Assembly (NCBI RefSeq): GCF_002095435.2
Contig: NZ_MJEJ02000038.1
Span: forward strand, 62,001 to 126,000
Direction of reading: 5' to 3'
DNA: 64,000 nt
Origin: Williamsia sp. 1138
Lineage (GTDB): Bacteria; Actinomycetota; Actinomycetes; Mycobacteriales; Mycobacteriaceae
Made by a program: the position numbers and the translations under genes. Positions within the stretch are counted from its first letter, which is position 1; the number at the start of each line of letters is the position of its first letter. Shown here piece by piece: positions 26,349 to 35,108 of the stretch. The notes beneath the pieces were generated by a model. The model worked only from the letters and a program-made list of their open reading frames with translations. It ran no database searches and was not told where the DNA came from.

Positions 26349-27251
26349 ATGTTTCGTCATACTGACCATCTGCAGTTCGACGTCAAGCCGGAGAAGCCCG
26401 ACCCGGTGTACGCCCATAAATTGCAGGAACTCATCGGTGGGGCTTTCGGTGAGATGACCGTGACCATGCAGTACCTTTTCCAGGGCTGGAACTGCCGCAT
26501 GGAGGGCAAGTACAAAGACCTCATCATGGACATCGCGACCGAGGAGATCGGTCACGTCGAGATGCTCGCGACGATGGTGGCCCGGTTGCTCGAGGGTGCT
26601 CCGGCGACCGAGTCGAGTAAAGCCGCCGGCGGCGACCCGGTCGTTGCCGCAGTCATGGGCGGCATGGATCCGCAGCAGGCGATCGTCGCCGGCGGCGGCG
26701 CTCTGCCGGCGGACAGCAACGGGTACCCGTGGAACGGCCGTTACATCGTCGCCAGCGGGAACCTGCTCGCCGATTTCCGCGCGAACGTGACCGCGGAGTC
26801 GCAGGGCCGTCTGCAGACGGCGCGTCTGTACAACATGACCGACGACCCGGGGGTCAAGGCGATGTTGAAGTTCAATCTCGCCCGCGATACCCATCACCAG
26901 AACCTGTGGCTGGCCGCCATCGAGGAATTGCAGGCCGACGGTCTGGAAAGTGTTGTCGCGCCGGATGCTTTGCTCGACGAGGAATACGCCGAACACGCCA
27001 CCGACCTGTGGCATCTGTCCGATGGTGAGTTCTCTTCGACCGGAGGATGGGCGAACCGGTTGGCACCGGATGGGGTCCATCAGATGGGGTTCAATGCCGA
27101 TCCTCAGCCGCTCGGTGACAAGGCAAGCCCGCCGCCGCCCGACCCGAAGCTCTACGCGACGTATGACGGTGCCAAAGGCACTCCACAGAATGCGCAGTTG
27201 GGCACCGAGAAAGGTGTCATGGGCAAGTTGAAGGACGCCATCCCCGACTGA
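26349..27251 (+). CDS. Manganese (non-heme) catalase
   Basis: This 300-aa protein is a dimanganese catalase, breaking hydrogen peroxide to water and oxygen. The ferritin-like ligands are visible: the first Glu in LIGGAFGEMTVTMQYLFQGW, the EExxH of ATEEIGHVEM, a Glu in NVTAESQGRLQ and His in ARDTHHQN. The length matches the family. The C-terminal tail is proline/lysine-rich. Start ATG 26349 with GGAG upstream. It sits in a stress group with hemerythrin and an alcohol dehydrogenase and is followed by a strong hairpin. Confidence 0.9.
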   Translation: MFRHTDHLQFDVKPEKPDPVYAHKLQELIGGAFGEMTVTMQYLFQGWNCRMEGKYKDLIMDIATEEIGHVEMLATMVARLLEGAPATESSKAAGGDPVVAAVMGGMDPQQAIVAGGGALPADSNGYPWNGRYIVASGNLLADFRANVTAESQGRLQTARLYNMTDDPGVKAMLKFNLARDTHHQNLWLAAIEELQADGLESVVAPDALLDEEYAEHATDLWHLSDGEFSSTGGWANRLAPDGVHQMGFNADPQPLGDKASPPPPDPKLYATYDGAKGTPQNAQLGTEKGVMGKLKDAIPD

Positions 27252-27265
27252 GGCGCCACGTGAGG

Positions 27266-27303
27266 CGTCGGTGGTGGCGGGCGTGAGTTCGCCGCCACCG
27301 ACG
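27266..27303 (+). terminator. Hairpin terminator after Mn catalase
   Basis: CGTCGGTGGTGGCG at 27266-27279 pairs with CGCCGCCACCGACG at 27290-27303 with one G-U wobble and a ten-base loop. No T-run follows, as is common in actinobacteria. Confidence 0.6.
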
Positions 27304-27404
27304 CGGTACACGCGTCGACGGCGCACATGAGCACAACCCCTCCACGATCCTGACGTACGCCAGGACCACGGCGAGCACACATCACAATCTGAGCGGGAGA
27401 GAAC

Positions 27405-28553
27405 ATGAAATCGATGGTCTATCGAGGTCCGTACAAGATCAGGGTCGAGGACAAGCCCATTCCTCCGATCGAACACCCCAATGACGCGATCGTCCGTGTC
27501 ACCCGGGCCGCTATTTGTGGATCCGACCTACACCTCTATCACGGGATGATGCCCGACACCCGCGTCGGAATGACGTTCGGCCACGAGTTCATCGGAATCG
27601 TCGAAGCGGTCGGCGGGTCCGTCCAGAATCTCGCCGTGGGTGACCGAGTGATGGTGCCGTTCAACATCTACTGCGGATCGTGCTACTTCTGTGTGCGTGG
27701 GTTGTACTCCAACTGCCACAACGTCAACCCCAATGCGACCGCTGTCGGTGGCATCTACGGGTACTCACACACGTGTGGTGGTTACGACGGCGGGCAGGCC
27801 GAGTTCGTGCGCGTCCCGTTCGCCGACGTCGGCCCCGCCATCATCCCGGACTGGCTGGATGAGGACGATGCCCTCATGCTCACCGACGCCCTGGCCACCG
27901 GCTACTTCGGCGCCCAACTGGGCAGTATCAGCGAAGGGGACACCGTCGCCGTATTCGGCGCCGGCCCGGTCGGACTGTTCGCGGCGAAATCCGCCTGGTT
28001 CATGGGCGCGGGCCGGGTCATCGTCATCGACCACCTGGAATACCGGCTCGAGAAGGCGCGGACGTTCGCCCACGCCGAGACCTACAACTTCGCCGAGTAC
28101 GACGACATCGTGGTCGAGATGAAAAAGGCGACCGATTACCTCGGAGCGGACGTGGTCATCGAAGCCGTCGGCGCGGAAGCCGACGGCAACTTCATCCAGC
28201 ATGTCACCGCAGCCAAGTTCAAACTGCAGGGCGGATCGCCGGTCGCCCTGAACTGGGCCATTGACTCGGTCCGCAAAGGTGGCACAGTCGCGGTCCTGGG
28301 GGCGTACGGGCCGATGTTCAGTGCCGTGAAGTTCGGCGACGCGATGAACAAAGGACTGACGCTTCAGCTGAATCAGTGTCCGGTCAAACGGCAGTGGCCG
28401 CGACTGTTCGAACATGTCAAGAACGGCCACATCAAGCCGAGTGACGTTATCACCCACCGTATTCCGCTGGACCATATCGCCGAGGGCTACCACATCTTCT
28501 CCGCCAAGCTCGATGAGTGCATCAAACCCGTCATCATTCCCGCCACCACCTAG
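27405..28553 (+). CDS. Zinc-dependent alcohol dehydrogenase (formaldehyde dehydrogenase-like MDR)
   Basis: This 382-aa enzyme has the catalytic zinc ligands in AAICGSDLHLYHG and GHEFIG, and the four structural-zinc cysteines in CGSCYFCVRGLYSNC. The NAD fold is VAVFGAGPVGLFAAK. The length and the region around IDHLEYRLEKA resemble the glutathione-independent formaldehyde-dehydrogenase-like branch of zinc MDRs that often sits with stress genes. It oxidises a primary alcohol or aldehyde with NAD(P)+. It is followed 11 bases later by a small hypothetical gene with its own AGGAG, likely the same operon. Confidence 0.85.
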   Translation: MKSMVYRGPYKIRVEDKPIPPIEHPNDAIVRVTRAAICGSDLHLYHGMMPDTRVGMTFGHEFIGIVEAVGGSVQNLAVGDRVMVPFNIYCGSCYFCVRGLYSNCHNVNPNATAVGGIYGYSHTCGGYDGGQAEFVRVPFADVGPAIIPDWLDEDDALMLTDALATGYFGAQLGSISEGDTVAVFGAGPVGLFAAKSAWFMGAGRVIVIDHLEYRLEKARTFAHAETYNFAEYDDIVVEMKKATDYLGADVVIEAVGAEADGNFIQHVTAAKFKLQGGSPVALNWAIDSVRKGGTVAVLGAYGPMFSAVKFGDAMNKGLTLQLNQCPVKRQWPRLFEHVKNGHIKPSDVITHRIPLDHIAEGYHIFSAKLDECIKPVIIPATT

Positions 28554-28564
28554 GAGCCACCATC

Positions 28565-29131
28565 ATGCCGTACACAGCACACATACCCCGGCGCTACTCC
28601 AGCGAGGATCTGAGAGCCCGGATCCCCGGATGGGGTGTCGACCTCGACCCCGCCGACCGGCCATCGGTTCCCCAGGAACGATTCGACCCCGACGCCACCG
28701 GGGCGCATTGGGGCTTCCCGGACCGCCAACGCGAAACGTGGCCGCGTGAGCGCTCCATCGAACACCAGTCTCTGACCCCCGTGTTCGGGACCTCCACCCC
28801 TCCCGCCGGGCTTTCCGGAAAGGTGCGCCGCATCGCCTATCGCTATAGCGAAGGGCGCGCCGCCCACTGGTTGCTGCTGCTGGCCGCCGACCGCGTGAAC
28901 GCCGCCGAGAGCCACCTCGCCTCGTTCGTGCGCGGGCGCCCGGACAACCCGATCACCGAAACCGGTGTCGCCGGCGAGATCGGACGGGGCGCGAGCGCGC
29001 GGACCGGCACGAAGCGGGTGGACAAGAACCACATGTGGCTCGACCCGATCGTGGTGGCAGCCCCTAGGATCACCGGTACGGTGCTCGCCGCCTATCTTGT
29101 GCGCAACGCGATCAGACGGCTGGCTCGGTAA
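28565..29131 (+). CDS. Hypothetical protein, operon partner of the alcohol dehydrogenase
   Basis: This 188-aa protein is not recognised. It is rich in Arg and Pro in the first 80 residues (SSEDLRARIPGWGVDLDPAD), has a middle segment AHWLLLLAADRVNAAESHLA, and ends in a short hydrophobic helix with a basic tail (TGTVLAAYLVRNAIRRLAR), which could touch the membrane. AGGAG lies before the ATG at 28565, immediately after the dehydrogenase stop, so co-expression is likely. The middle resembles an unannotated protein often found beside this type of dehydrogenase, but no function is claimed. Confidence 0.7.
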   Translation: MPYTAHIPRRYSSEDLRARIPGWGVDLDPADRPSVPQERFDPDATGAHWGFPDRQRETWPRERSIEHQSLTPVFGTSTPPAGLSGKVRRIAYRYSEGRAAHWLLLLAADRVNAAESHLASFVRGRPDNPITETGVAGEIGRGASARTGTKRVDKNHMWLDPIVVAAPRITGTVLAAYLVRNAIRRLAR

Positions 29132-29180
29132 CAACGCACGCTCCTCCACGGAGAAGGTGATATTCCGGTCAGACATGTGA

Positions 29181-29384
29181 AAGGAGCAGGTCTTCCCCGG
29201 TGCGGAATACACGATCGACATGGTGCCGAAGGTGCGCATCGAGATCGCGGTAGATGACCCTGATGTGGAGACGATTCTGAACACTGTCGTCGATACTGCG
29301 CGCACCGGGCGGATCGGAGACGGAAAGATCTGGGTGATTCCCCTGCAGACCGTCCAGCGAGTCAGACCGGTTGCCGACCCGTAG
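29181..29384 (+). pseudogene. Truncated PII (GlnB/GlnK) signalling protein, C-terminal half only
   Basis: The frame reads PGAEYTIDMVPKVRIEIAVD and continues to TARTGRIGDGKIWVIPL, which is the C-terminal half of PII proteins (family: RGAEY.vDFvPKvriE, then GkiGDGKvfV). A TGA at 29178-29180 blocks the frame before the T-loop region, and the first half (the start, KPF segment and most of the T-loop) is missing. An ATG at 29220 could express only 54 residues, with no ribosome site. I read it as a remnant. It lies between the hypothetical gene and the ANTAR gene, far from the ammonium transporter at 57.8 kb. Confidence 0.6.
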
Positions 29385-29446
29385 CCTCCGCGCGGGTTCC
29401 GCTGCGGCGCGTTGGCGTGACCTACGGCCGCGACGCCGTGGGGTGA

Positions 29447-30142
29447 CTACCCGCCGGTGCCGGCTGATCCGCGTTCGACGAGTTGCACAGCGATCTGCAC
29501 CAGCGGAACGTTCGAGTCCTGAGATAGCTTGCGCAACAATTCGAATGCGCGTACAGGGTCAACGGCGAAGCGCTCCATGATCATTCCCTTGGCCTGACCT
29601 ATGACATCGCGGCTGGCCAGCGCAGACTCGAACTGTTCGCTCTTGCGGATGCCGTGCAAGGCGACCGCTGCGTGGGTGCCGAGCATCAGGCCTACTTCGA
29701 TGTCGGTGGCCGAGAATGCCCCAGCTGTAGAGCTGAACAGATTGAGCGCACCGATCGCGCCGCCGCCGGTGTACAGCTGGAACGACAAGCTGCTGCGAAC
29801 CCCGGCTGCAATGGCCTGCGGACAAAAGTGAGGCCAGCGGCGTTCGGCGGTCAGGTCGTCGCTGTGGATGATCCGCTCGTCGAAGGCGGCGTCGATGCAG
29901 GGGCCTTCGCCGAGTTCTTCCTGGATGCTGTCGAGCCGTACCGGGAGGTCACTGGTCGGGGCGTGGGAGCGGAACTCTTTGCGTTTGGAGATCAGCAAAA
30001 TATCTGCCGACTCTGCGCCTTCGATCAGGTCGACCGCCGCGGCGGTCACCAGCCGCAGGGTCTCCTCGAGTTCGGGCTTGTCGGCCATGGTCCGAACGAG
30101 CTCGGCCAAGGTGGCGGCCAGGTCGGGAACGTCGTTGCTCAT
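29447..30142 (-). CDS. GAF-ANTAR protein (RNA-binding antiterminator)
   Basis: This 231-aa protein has a GAF sensor at about residues 20-170 (ADILLISKRKEF, ELGEGPCIDAAF, GVRSSLSFQLY) and a C-terminal ANTAR domain (ASRDVIGQAKGMIMERFAVD, then LRKLSQDSNVPL). ANTAR domains bind paired hairpins in nascent RNA and prevent termination. This domain pair is abundant in mycobacteria and relatives and often reacts to stress. Start ATG 30142 with AAGGCG upstream. No obvious ANTAR target hairpin pair was found beside it, so its target may lie elsewhere. Confidence 0.85.
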   Translation of the reverse strand: MSNDVPDLAATLAELVRTMADKPELEETLRLVTAAAVDLIEGAESADILLISKRKEFRSHAPTSDLPVRLDSIQEELGEGPCIDAAFDERIIHSDDLTAERRWPHFCPQAIAAGVRSSLSFQLYTGGGAIGALNLFSSTAGAFSATDIEVGLMLGTHAAVALHGIRKSEQFESALASRDVIGQAKGMIMERFAVDPVRAFELLRKLSQDSNVPLVQIAVQLVERGSAGTGG

Positions 30143-30332
30143 GCGCGCGCCTTCGGTCGTCGGTGTGCGCGTGCAAACGAGGGCTCAGCCTACAAACGCA
30201 GGTTCACGTGAGCGTACCGCGCAGCGCCCACCCCACCTTCGGGGAACGGTGTTTGTCGATCAGCCGCTCGCGGTACCTGGAACACAGGTTGGTGTGCGGC
30301 CATGGCTACATGACCAACTCAGGTGTCCCGGG

Positions 30333-31880
30333 TTACAAACCATAGCCCGGGGCACCGCCCGGCCGCCTGCGCCGGGCGCCGTTCAGGGATGACGCGATGG
30401 CGTTCCGTAGTTGCTCATGGTCATCGAACTGAAGTGTGCGGGCGCCGTATCGTTGGATTGGGTCACTGCCTCTGCCGGCGACGACCAGCGAGTCGTCCGG
30501 TTGGGCAATTGCAACGGCGTGTTCGATGGCCGCAAGGCGATCGGGTTCTTCGATGACCTGTGCGCGGCCGGCCCGATGAGCGCCGAGCAAGACCTGTGAC
30601 CGAATGGCGGTGGGATCCTCGTCCTCGGGGCTCTCGTCGGTCACGATCACCACGTCGGCATGCGACGCTGCGTAGTTGCCCAAGGCTCGCCGCTTGTTCG
30701 GGTCGCGGCCGCCCGTGGCTCCGGCAACCACGATGATGCGGCCCGCTGTCAGAGACCTCAGGTACGGCAGCAGTGCTCGCTGACCAGCCGTGTTGTGCAT
30801 GTAGTCGACGATGGCCGTGAAGGGTTGACCAGCGTGAACAGGCTGGCATCGGCCGGCGATCGCGGTAATCGAGGACATCCCGTCAGCGGCAGCGTCGAGG
30901 TCGATTCCGTCAGCCACGAGAGCTGTGAGGGCGACGAGCGCGTTGTCGACTTGAAACGCCCCCATCGTGTGCAGGCGCACGTGTGCGTTGCCGCTGGGAG
31001 CATGCACATCGAAGGTTGACCCTGTCGCGTCGCAGACGACGTTGTCGGCGTAGACATCTGCTGCGGGATCCTGTTTTCCGCAGGTCCACACCTCGGCGCC
31101 GGCCGCGGCGGCGAGGCGGCGTCCGTACTCATCGGAGGTGTTGATCACGGCCAGGTCGGTACATTCAGGTTCGAACATGGATGCTTTTGCCGCGTAGTAA
31201 TTCTCCATCGTGCCGTGATAGTCGAGGTGGTCGGGCGCAAGGTTCGTGAAAGCCATTGCGCGGTAACTGATACCGGCGACGCGCCGTTGAGCAATGGCAT
31301 GTGAGGAGACCTCCATCGCGCACGCGGTGACTCCCGACCGGCGAAAGTGTGCCAAGGTCTGGTGCAATGTTGCCGCCTCGGGTGTGGTGCGTTCTGGTAC
31401 CCACTGGCAACCGGGCCCCCGGATGCGAGCTCCCGAGATCAACCCCGGCATCTCGCCCGCTGCGGACAGACCCGCGTCCATGAAATGCGCGGTGCTGGTC
31501 TTGCCGTTGGTGCCGGTGACTCCGAACACGCGGGGAGAGTTGGATGATGTGTCGTAGAACCACGCACAGAGCGGCCCGACGATCTCCCGCGGATCATTGA
31601 CGATCACGGTCGGTAAGACGGTCGATGGACGATCGCTGATGATGACCACTGCGCCTGCGCGCGCCGCCTCCGATTCGAACTCCATTCCGTGCCAATTGTT
31701 TCCGCGCATAGCGACATACACGTCGCCCGGACGCAGCGTCCGTGAATCGTCCCGGACGTCGTGGGCGACCGCGAGGTGATCTCGCGCAGTCCCGCCCAGT
31801 ACGGGACTGTTCAAGTAGGCAGACACGTCGGCGACGGTCACACACGGCGCCGGTGTCCGTGAGGTGACCACACGTTCCAC
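30333..31880 (-). CDS. MurE-like Mur ligase paralogue
   Basis: This 515-aa protein has the three Mur-ligase domains: N-terminal substrate domain (DSRTLRPGDVYVAMRG), central ATPase with GVTGTNGKTS and MEVSSHAIAQRRV, and a C-terminal domain. The first two match MurE, which adds diaminopimelate or lysine to UDP-MurNAc-dipeptide. The DNPR motif that marks diaminopimelate-adding MurE (family: tsDNPR.E.P) is here TDESPEDEDP, without the arginine. The segment usually DYAHTPD reads DYMHNTAG. The gene is solitary, outside any division/cell-wall cluster. It is probably an accessory ligase with another amino acid or acceptor. The GTG start is uncertain by several codons. Confidence 0.75.
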   Translation of the reverse strand: MERVVTSRTPAPCVTVADVSAYLNSPVLGGTARDHLAVAHDVRDDSRTLRPGDVYVAMRGNNWHGMEFESEAARAGAVVIISDRPSTVLPTVIVNDPREIVGPLCAWFYDTSSNSPRVFGVTGTNGKTSTAHFMDAGLSAAGEMPGLISGARIRGPGCQWVPERTTPEAATLHQTLAHFRRSGVTACAMEVSSHAIAQRRVAGISYRAMAFTNLAPDHLDYHGTMENYYAAKASMFEPECTDLAVINTSDEYGRRLAAAAGAEVWTCGKQDPAADVYADNVVCDATGSTFDVHAPSGNAHVRLHTMGAFQVDNALVALTALVADGIDLDAAADGMSSITAIAGRCQPVHAGQPFTAIVDYMHNTAGQRALLPYLRSLTAGRIIVVAGATGGRDPNKRRALGNYAASHADVVIVTDESPEDEDPTAIRSQVLLGAHRAGRAQVIEEPDRLAAIEHAVAIAQPDDSLVVAGRGSDPIQRYGARTLQFDDHEQLRNAIASSLNGARRRRPGGAPGYGL

Positions 31881-32028
31881 CTGCGAGGACTACCCACTCG
31901 ACACGCGTGCAAACTCCGAGCCCAGCTGAAATGCGGCCGACCGGCCGACGGCACCGCGTGTAACCGACACACGCCGGCGGCGGCGTCAGGCCGGACGCGT
32001 CGCTGAGTGAGTCACAGGAGCGAGATGG

Positions 32029-33081
32029 CTATTCGATGACCATGTCGATGCTGCCGGAGACCGGGACGGACTGGCATGCGAGCCGTACGCCTTTTCCTAA
32101 TTCGTAGGTGTCGAGCGTGTCGTTGACACGCATTTCGACTTCACCGGCTTTGAGTGTGAAAGCACATGCGCCGCAGTTGCCTTCGCGGCAGACGAAGGGG
32201 GCGTCGATGCCGTGGTCGAGCATCGCGTCGAGGAGAACGGTGTCGGGCGGGCAGTGGAAGGTGTAGTCCTCGCCCTCGACCTCTGCGGTGACCGGCGTTC
32301 CCACGTCTGTCGCGGTGGGGGGAGCGGCGACCGACGTATGGAACGGGTTGGCCTGGATGGAGGTGAAGACCTCACGGTAGATGGCGTCGGGGGAGAGTCC
32401 CGCGGCGACGAGGGCGTCGTGCGCGAGGTCCATGAATACCGCAGGGCCGCACAGGTACGCATCCGAGGCGGGCGATGAAGGCATCAGGTTGCGCAGTCCG
32501 GTGGCGGTCGGCATGCCGCGGTCAGACTCGAGCCAGTGGATCACCTCGAGGCGGGTGGGATGACGTTCGACCAGGTCGTCCAAAGTGTCGGCAAACATCA
32601 CCGATTCGGCCGACCTGTTCGCGTAGATCAGCTCGACCCGCTCGTGGTGGACGGCCAGCGCGGTTTTGAGGATCGACAGGACCGGGGTGATACCGCTGCC
32701 TGCCGCGACGAGGACGAGTGGCTTGTCCCACCGCGACGGTACAAATGAGCCCGCGGGCCGAAGCGCCGAAAGGGTCAAACCGACGGCGGCGTTGTCGCAG
32801 AGCCAATTGGACGCGTAGCCGCCCGGGGTGCGTTTGACAGAGATTGCCGGACGATCGTCGCAGTCCGGGCTGCTCGAGAGCGAGTAGCACCGCGCTACCG
32901 AGCGGTCCTCCTCATGCGGGATCTCGAGGGTGAGGAATTGGCCGGGGCGGTAGTCGAACGGCGCCGGACGGTCGGTGTCAGAGGTGGACAAGACGAGGGT
33001 GACGGCGTCTGACGTTTCCTCGATGACGTTCTCGACCTGCAGTCGAAGAGTTCGTGCACTGGTGGCCGAATCGATGGTCAA
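32029..33081 (-). CDS. Oxygenase reductase: FAD/NAD(P)H domain plus C-terminal [2Fe-2S] (KshB-like)
   Basis: This 350-aa protein has the FNR layout: FAD-binding RCYSLSSSP, NAD(P) segment LVAAGSGITPVLSI, and a C-terminal ferredoxin with Cys ligands in CREGNCGACAF and a later LACQS. It resembles KshB, the reductase of 3-ketosteroid 9alpha-hydroxylase, and other class IA oxygenase reductases. TTG at 33081 is chosen because AAAGGA lies upstream and the flavin domain starts right after. No Rieske oxygenase is near; it is divergent from the operon at 33.2-37.5 kb that contains a diiron protein, to which it may pass electrons. Confidence 0.82.
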   Translation of the reverse strand: MTIDSATSARTLRLQVENVIEETSDAVTLVLSTSDTDRPAPFDYRPGQFLTLEIPHEEDRSVARCYSLSSSPDCDDRPAISVKRTPGGYASNWLCDNAAVGLTLSALRPAGSFVPSRWDKPLVLVAAGSGITPVLSILKTALAVHHERVELIYANRSAESVMFADTLDDLVERHPTRLEVIHWLESDRGMPTATGLRNLMPSSPASDAYLCGPAVFMDLAHDALVAAGLSPDAIYREVFTSIQANPFHTSVAAPPTATDVGTPVTAEVEGEDYTFHCPPDTVLLDAMLDHGIDAPFVCREGNCGACAFTLKAGEVEMRVNDTLDTYELGKGVRLACQSVPVSGSIDMVIE

Positions 33082-33173
33082 GAGGCATCCTTTCGTGCAT
33101 TGTCTGCACTCGGCCAACGCTCGTCGGCTTGCTCCGGTGGAATCAGGTCCGCTGATCTGTCTCCTAAACCGTA

Positions 33174-33187
33174 CCATTGACAAATGG
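33174..33187. promoter_or_regulatory. Palindrome CCATT-N4-AATGG between divergent reductase and lipase genes
   Basis: CCATT at 33174-33178 and AATGG at 33183-33187 are perfect complements around GACA. The site is in the 130-base gap between two divergent units, where a repressor such as a TetR protein would act. No regulator gene is adjacent. Confidence 0.5.
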
Positions 33188-33212
33188 CACAGTTTCCGAT
33201 GATGCTGTGGTT

Positions 33213-34205
33213 ATGACAACGAGAGGCGCCGTCGTGCCACCGCGAGGATCTCGGCGGTCCCGGTGTGCGGCGCGGATGACTGCGTCGACGCTACGTCCGA
33301 TCGCGTCCCGGCTTCCGTACGACAAGGGTGGCGTATGGGTGGCGCGCGTACTTGTCGAGGTCGCAATGCGTATGTGCGGCAGACGCTTGCGCGGAACGAG
33401 GGTCACAGCGGTCAGCAACGACGGTGTCGTCGGGGAGTGGGTGGATGCCAAAAGATCCGGATTCCCGGACGAGAGTGCGTCGGGCGGAGCCGACGGGGTC
33501 GTGCTGTACCTGCACGGCAGCGCCTACGCGATTTGTTCGGCGCGCACGCACCGCGGCCTGGCGTCGCGACTCTCCCGTGAGGCGGGTCTGCCGGTGTTCG
33601 TGGTGGACTACCGACTCGCACCCGAGCACCCGTTCCCGTTTGCCGCGGACGACGTCGAGCGGGCGTATCGGTGGCTACTGGGCCGCGGCTATGACTCCGG
33701 CAGCATCGTCGTCGCGGGAGACTCCGCCGGCGGGCACCTCGCGCTGGACCTGGTCATCGACAACGCCCGGCGGTCCGTACCTCAGCCCGCTGCGGTGGCG
33801 CTGTTCTCACCACTGATCGACCTGACGTTTGATCTCGCCGAGGGTCGAGAGCGCGTGCGGCGCGATCCGATGATCTCCGCTGCCGGTGCGCGGGCGCTGA
33901 CCACCCTCTACACATCCGGTCACGAACCAGATATCCCGCGCCTGCGACTGGCGGTCGAGGCCGGAACGGTGCTGCCGCCATTCCTGGTGCAGGCCGGTGG
34001 CGCCGAGATGCTGGTCGCCGACGCCGAATATCTGCGCGACCTGGTCGAAGCCAACGCGGGTACGTGCACGCTCGAAATCTGGCCCGATCAGATGCATGTC
34101 TTTCAGGCGCTTGATCGCATTTGTCCGGAGGCGACGCCGGCGTTGCGGCGGGCAGCACAGTTCGTCCGCGCCGAACTCGGTCACAGCGCAGCCTCCATTG
34201 ACTAG
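33213..34205 (+). CDS. HSL-type alpha/beta hydrolase (LipR/LipW-like)
   Basis: This is a hormone-sensitive-lipase-family esterase, about 330 aa. It has the oxyanion segment YLHGSAYAICS (HGS in place of HGG), VVDYRLAPEHPFP, nucleophile GDSAGG and a late Asp/His in WPDQMHVFQ. The start is uncertain: in-frame TTG at 33177 lies inside the palindrome, ATG 33213 is the first ATG, and ATG near 33276 also fits the family. It opens an operon with an SDR, a diiron protein and a Baeyer-Villiger monooxygenase, the same gene types as the mymA operon of Mycobacterium tuberculosis (lipR, sadH). Confidence 0.8.
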   Translation: MTTRGAVVPPRGSRRSRCAARMTASTLRPIASRLPYDKGGVWVARVLVEVAMRMCGRRLRGTRVTAVSNDGVVGEWVDAKRSGFPDESASGGADGVVLYLHGSAYAICSARTHRGLASRLSREAGLPVFVVDYRLAPEHPFPFAADDVERAYRWLLGRGYDSGSIVVAGDSAGGHLALDLVIDNARRSVPQPAAVALFSPLIDLTFDLAEGRERVRRDPMISAAGARALTTLYTSGHEPDIPRLRLAVEAGTVLPPFLVQAGGAEMLVADAEYLRDLVEANAGTCTLEIWPDQMHVFQALDRICPEATPALRRAAQFVRAELGHSAASID

Positions 34206-34233
34206 TCCGCTCCATAAGAGAAATCGAGAAAAC

Positions 34234-35106
34234 ATGTTCGGATTCCGATCGACCCCATCGCCGTCCTACGGCGCCGACGCCGTGGTGACAGGCGCGGGAA
34301 GCGGTATCGGCCGCGCCTTTGCCATCGAACTCTCCCGGCGTGGTGGCCGGGTCGTGTGCGCCGACATCTCACTCGAACGAGCCGAAGAGACAGTCCGGCT
34401 TCTTGCCGGTGCCGGCTACGCAGTGCAGTGCGACGTCGCCGATCGATCGCAGGTGGAAGATCTCGCTTTGTTCGCCGAACTCGAATTCGGTGGCGCCCCA
34501 ACGCTGGTGATCAACGATGCTGGCGTCGGCATCGGCGGACAACCGGTGGGCAACGTCGGCCTCGAGAACTGGAACTGGGCTTTGAGCATCAACTTGTGGG
34601 GCGTCATCCACGGGTGTGAAACGTTCGTTCCTCAGCTGCGTGCAGCCGGGCGCGGGGGAGTCATCAACGTCGCATCTGCCGCCGGCTTCGCCGCAGCGCC
34701 GACCATGGGCCCGTACAACGTCGGCAAAGCCGGAGTCATGTCGCTCTCGGAAACCCTGGCGGCAGAATTGTCGGGAACCGGTGTGCGCGTGAGCGTACTG
34801 TGCCCGACGTTCGTCAAGACCAACGTCGCCGTCGACGGTCGTATCACCGAGCAGTCGTCTCAACTCGCGCAGAAATTGATGCGATGGACGGGATTCTCGC
34901 CCGACCGCGTCGCCGTCGGCACTCTCGACGCTTTCGACAAAGGCCGCCTCTACGTCGTTCCACAGCTCGATGCCAAGGCGATCTGGCTGGCCAAACGACT
35001 CGCTCCAGCCCTCTATGCCCGCGGCGCCGGGCTGCTCAACCGACTGATGCCGAATGAGCCGGCCTCGCCCACCATCCTCCAAACCGCTTCAACGACAGGA
35101 AAGTGA
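34234..35106 (+). CDS. Short-chain dehydrogenase/reductase (SadH-like)
   Basis: This 290-aa classical SDR has TGAGSGIGRAF for the cofactor, INDAGVGI, and catalytic Ser...Tyr-x3-Lys in VASAAGFAAAPTMGPYNVGK. An acidic residue after the second strand (VCADIS) favours NAD(H). The C-terminal extension of about 40 residues ending LNRLMPNEP is seen in SDRs tied to lipid or BVMO clusters. GAGA before ATG 34234; it ends three bases before the next gene's first possible start. It may make the ketone that the downstream monooxygenase converts to an ester, which the hydrolase upstream would split. Confidence 0.85.
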   Translation: MFGFRSTPSPSYGADAVVTGAGSGIGRAFAIELSRRGGRVVCADISLERAEETVRLLAGAGYAVQCDVADRSQVEDLALFAELEFGGAPTLVINDAGVGIGGQPVGNVGLENWNWALSINLWGVIHGCETFVPQLRAAGRGGVINVASAAGFAAAPTMGPYNVGKAGVMSLSETLAAELSGTGVRVSVLCPTFVKTNVAVDGRITEQSSQLAQKLMRWTGFSPDRVAVGTLDAFDKGRLYVVPQLDAKAIWLAKRLAPALYARGAGLLNRLMPNEPASPTILQTASTTGK

Positions 35107-35108
35107 CG

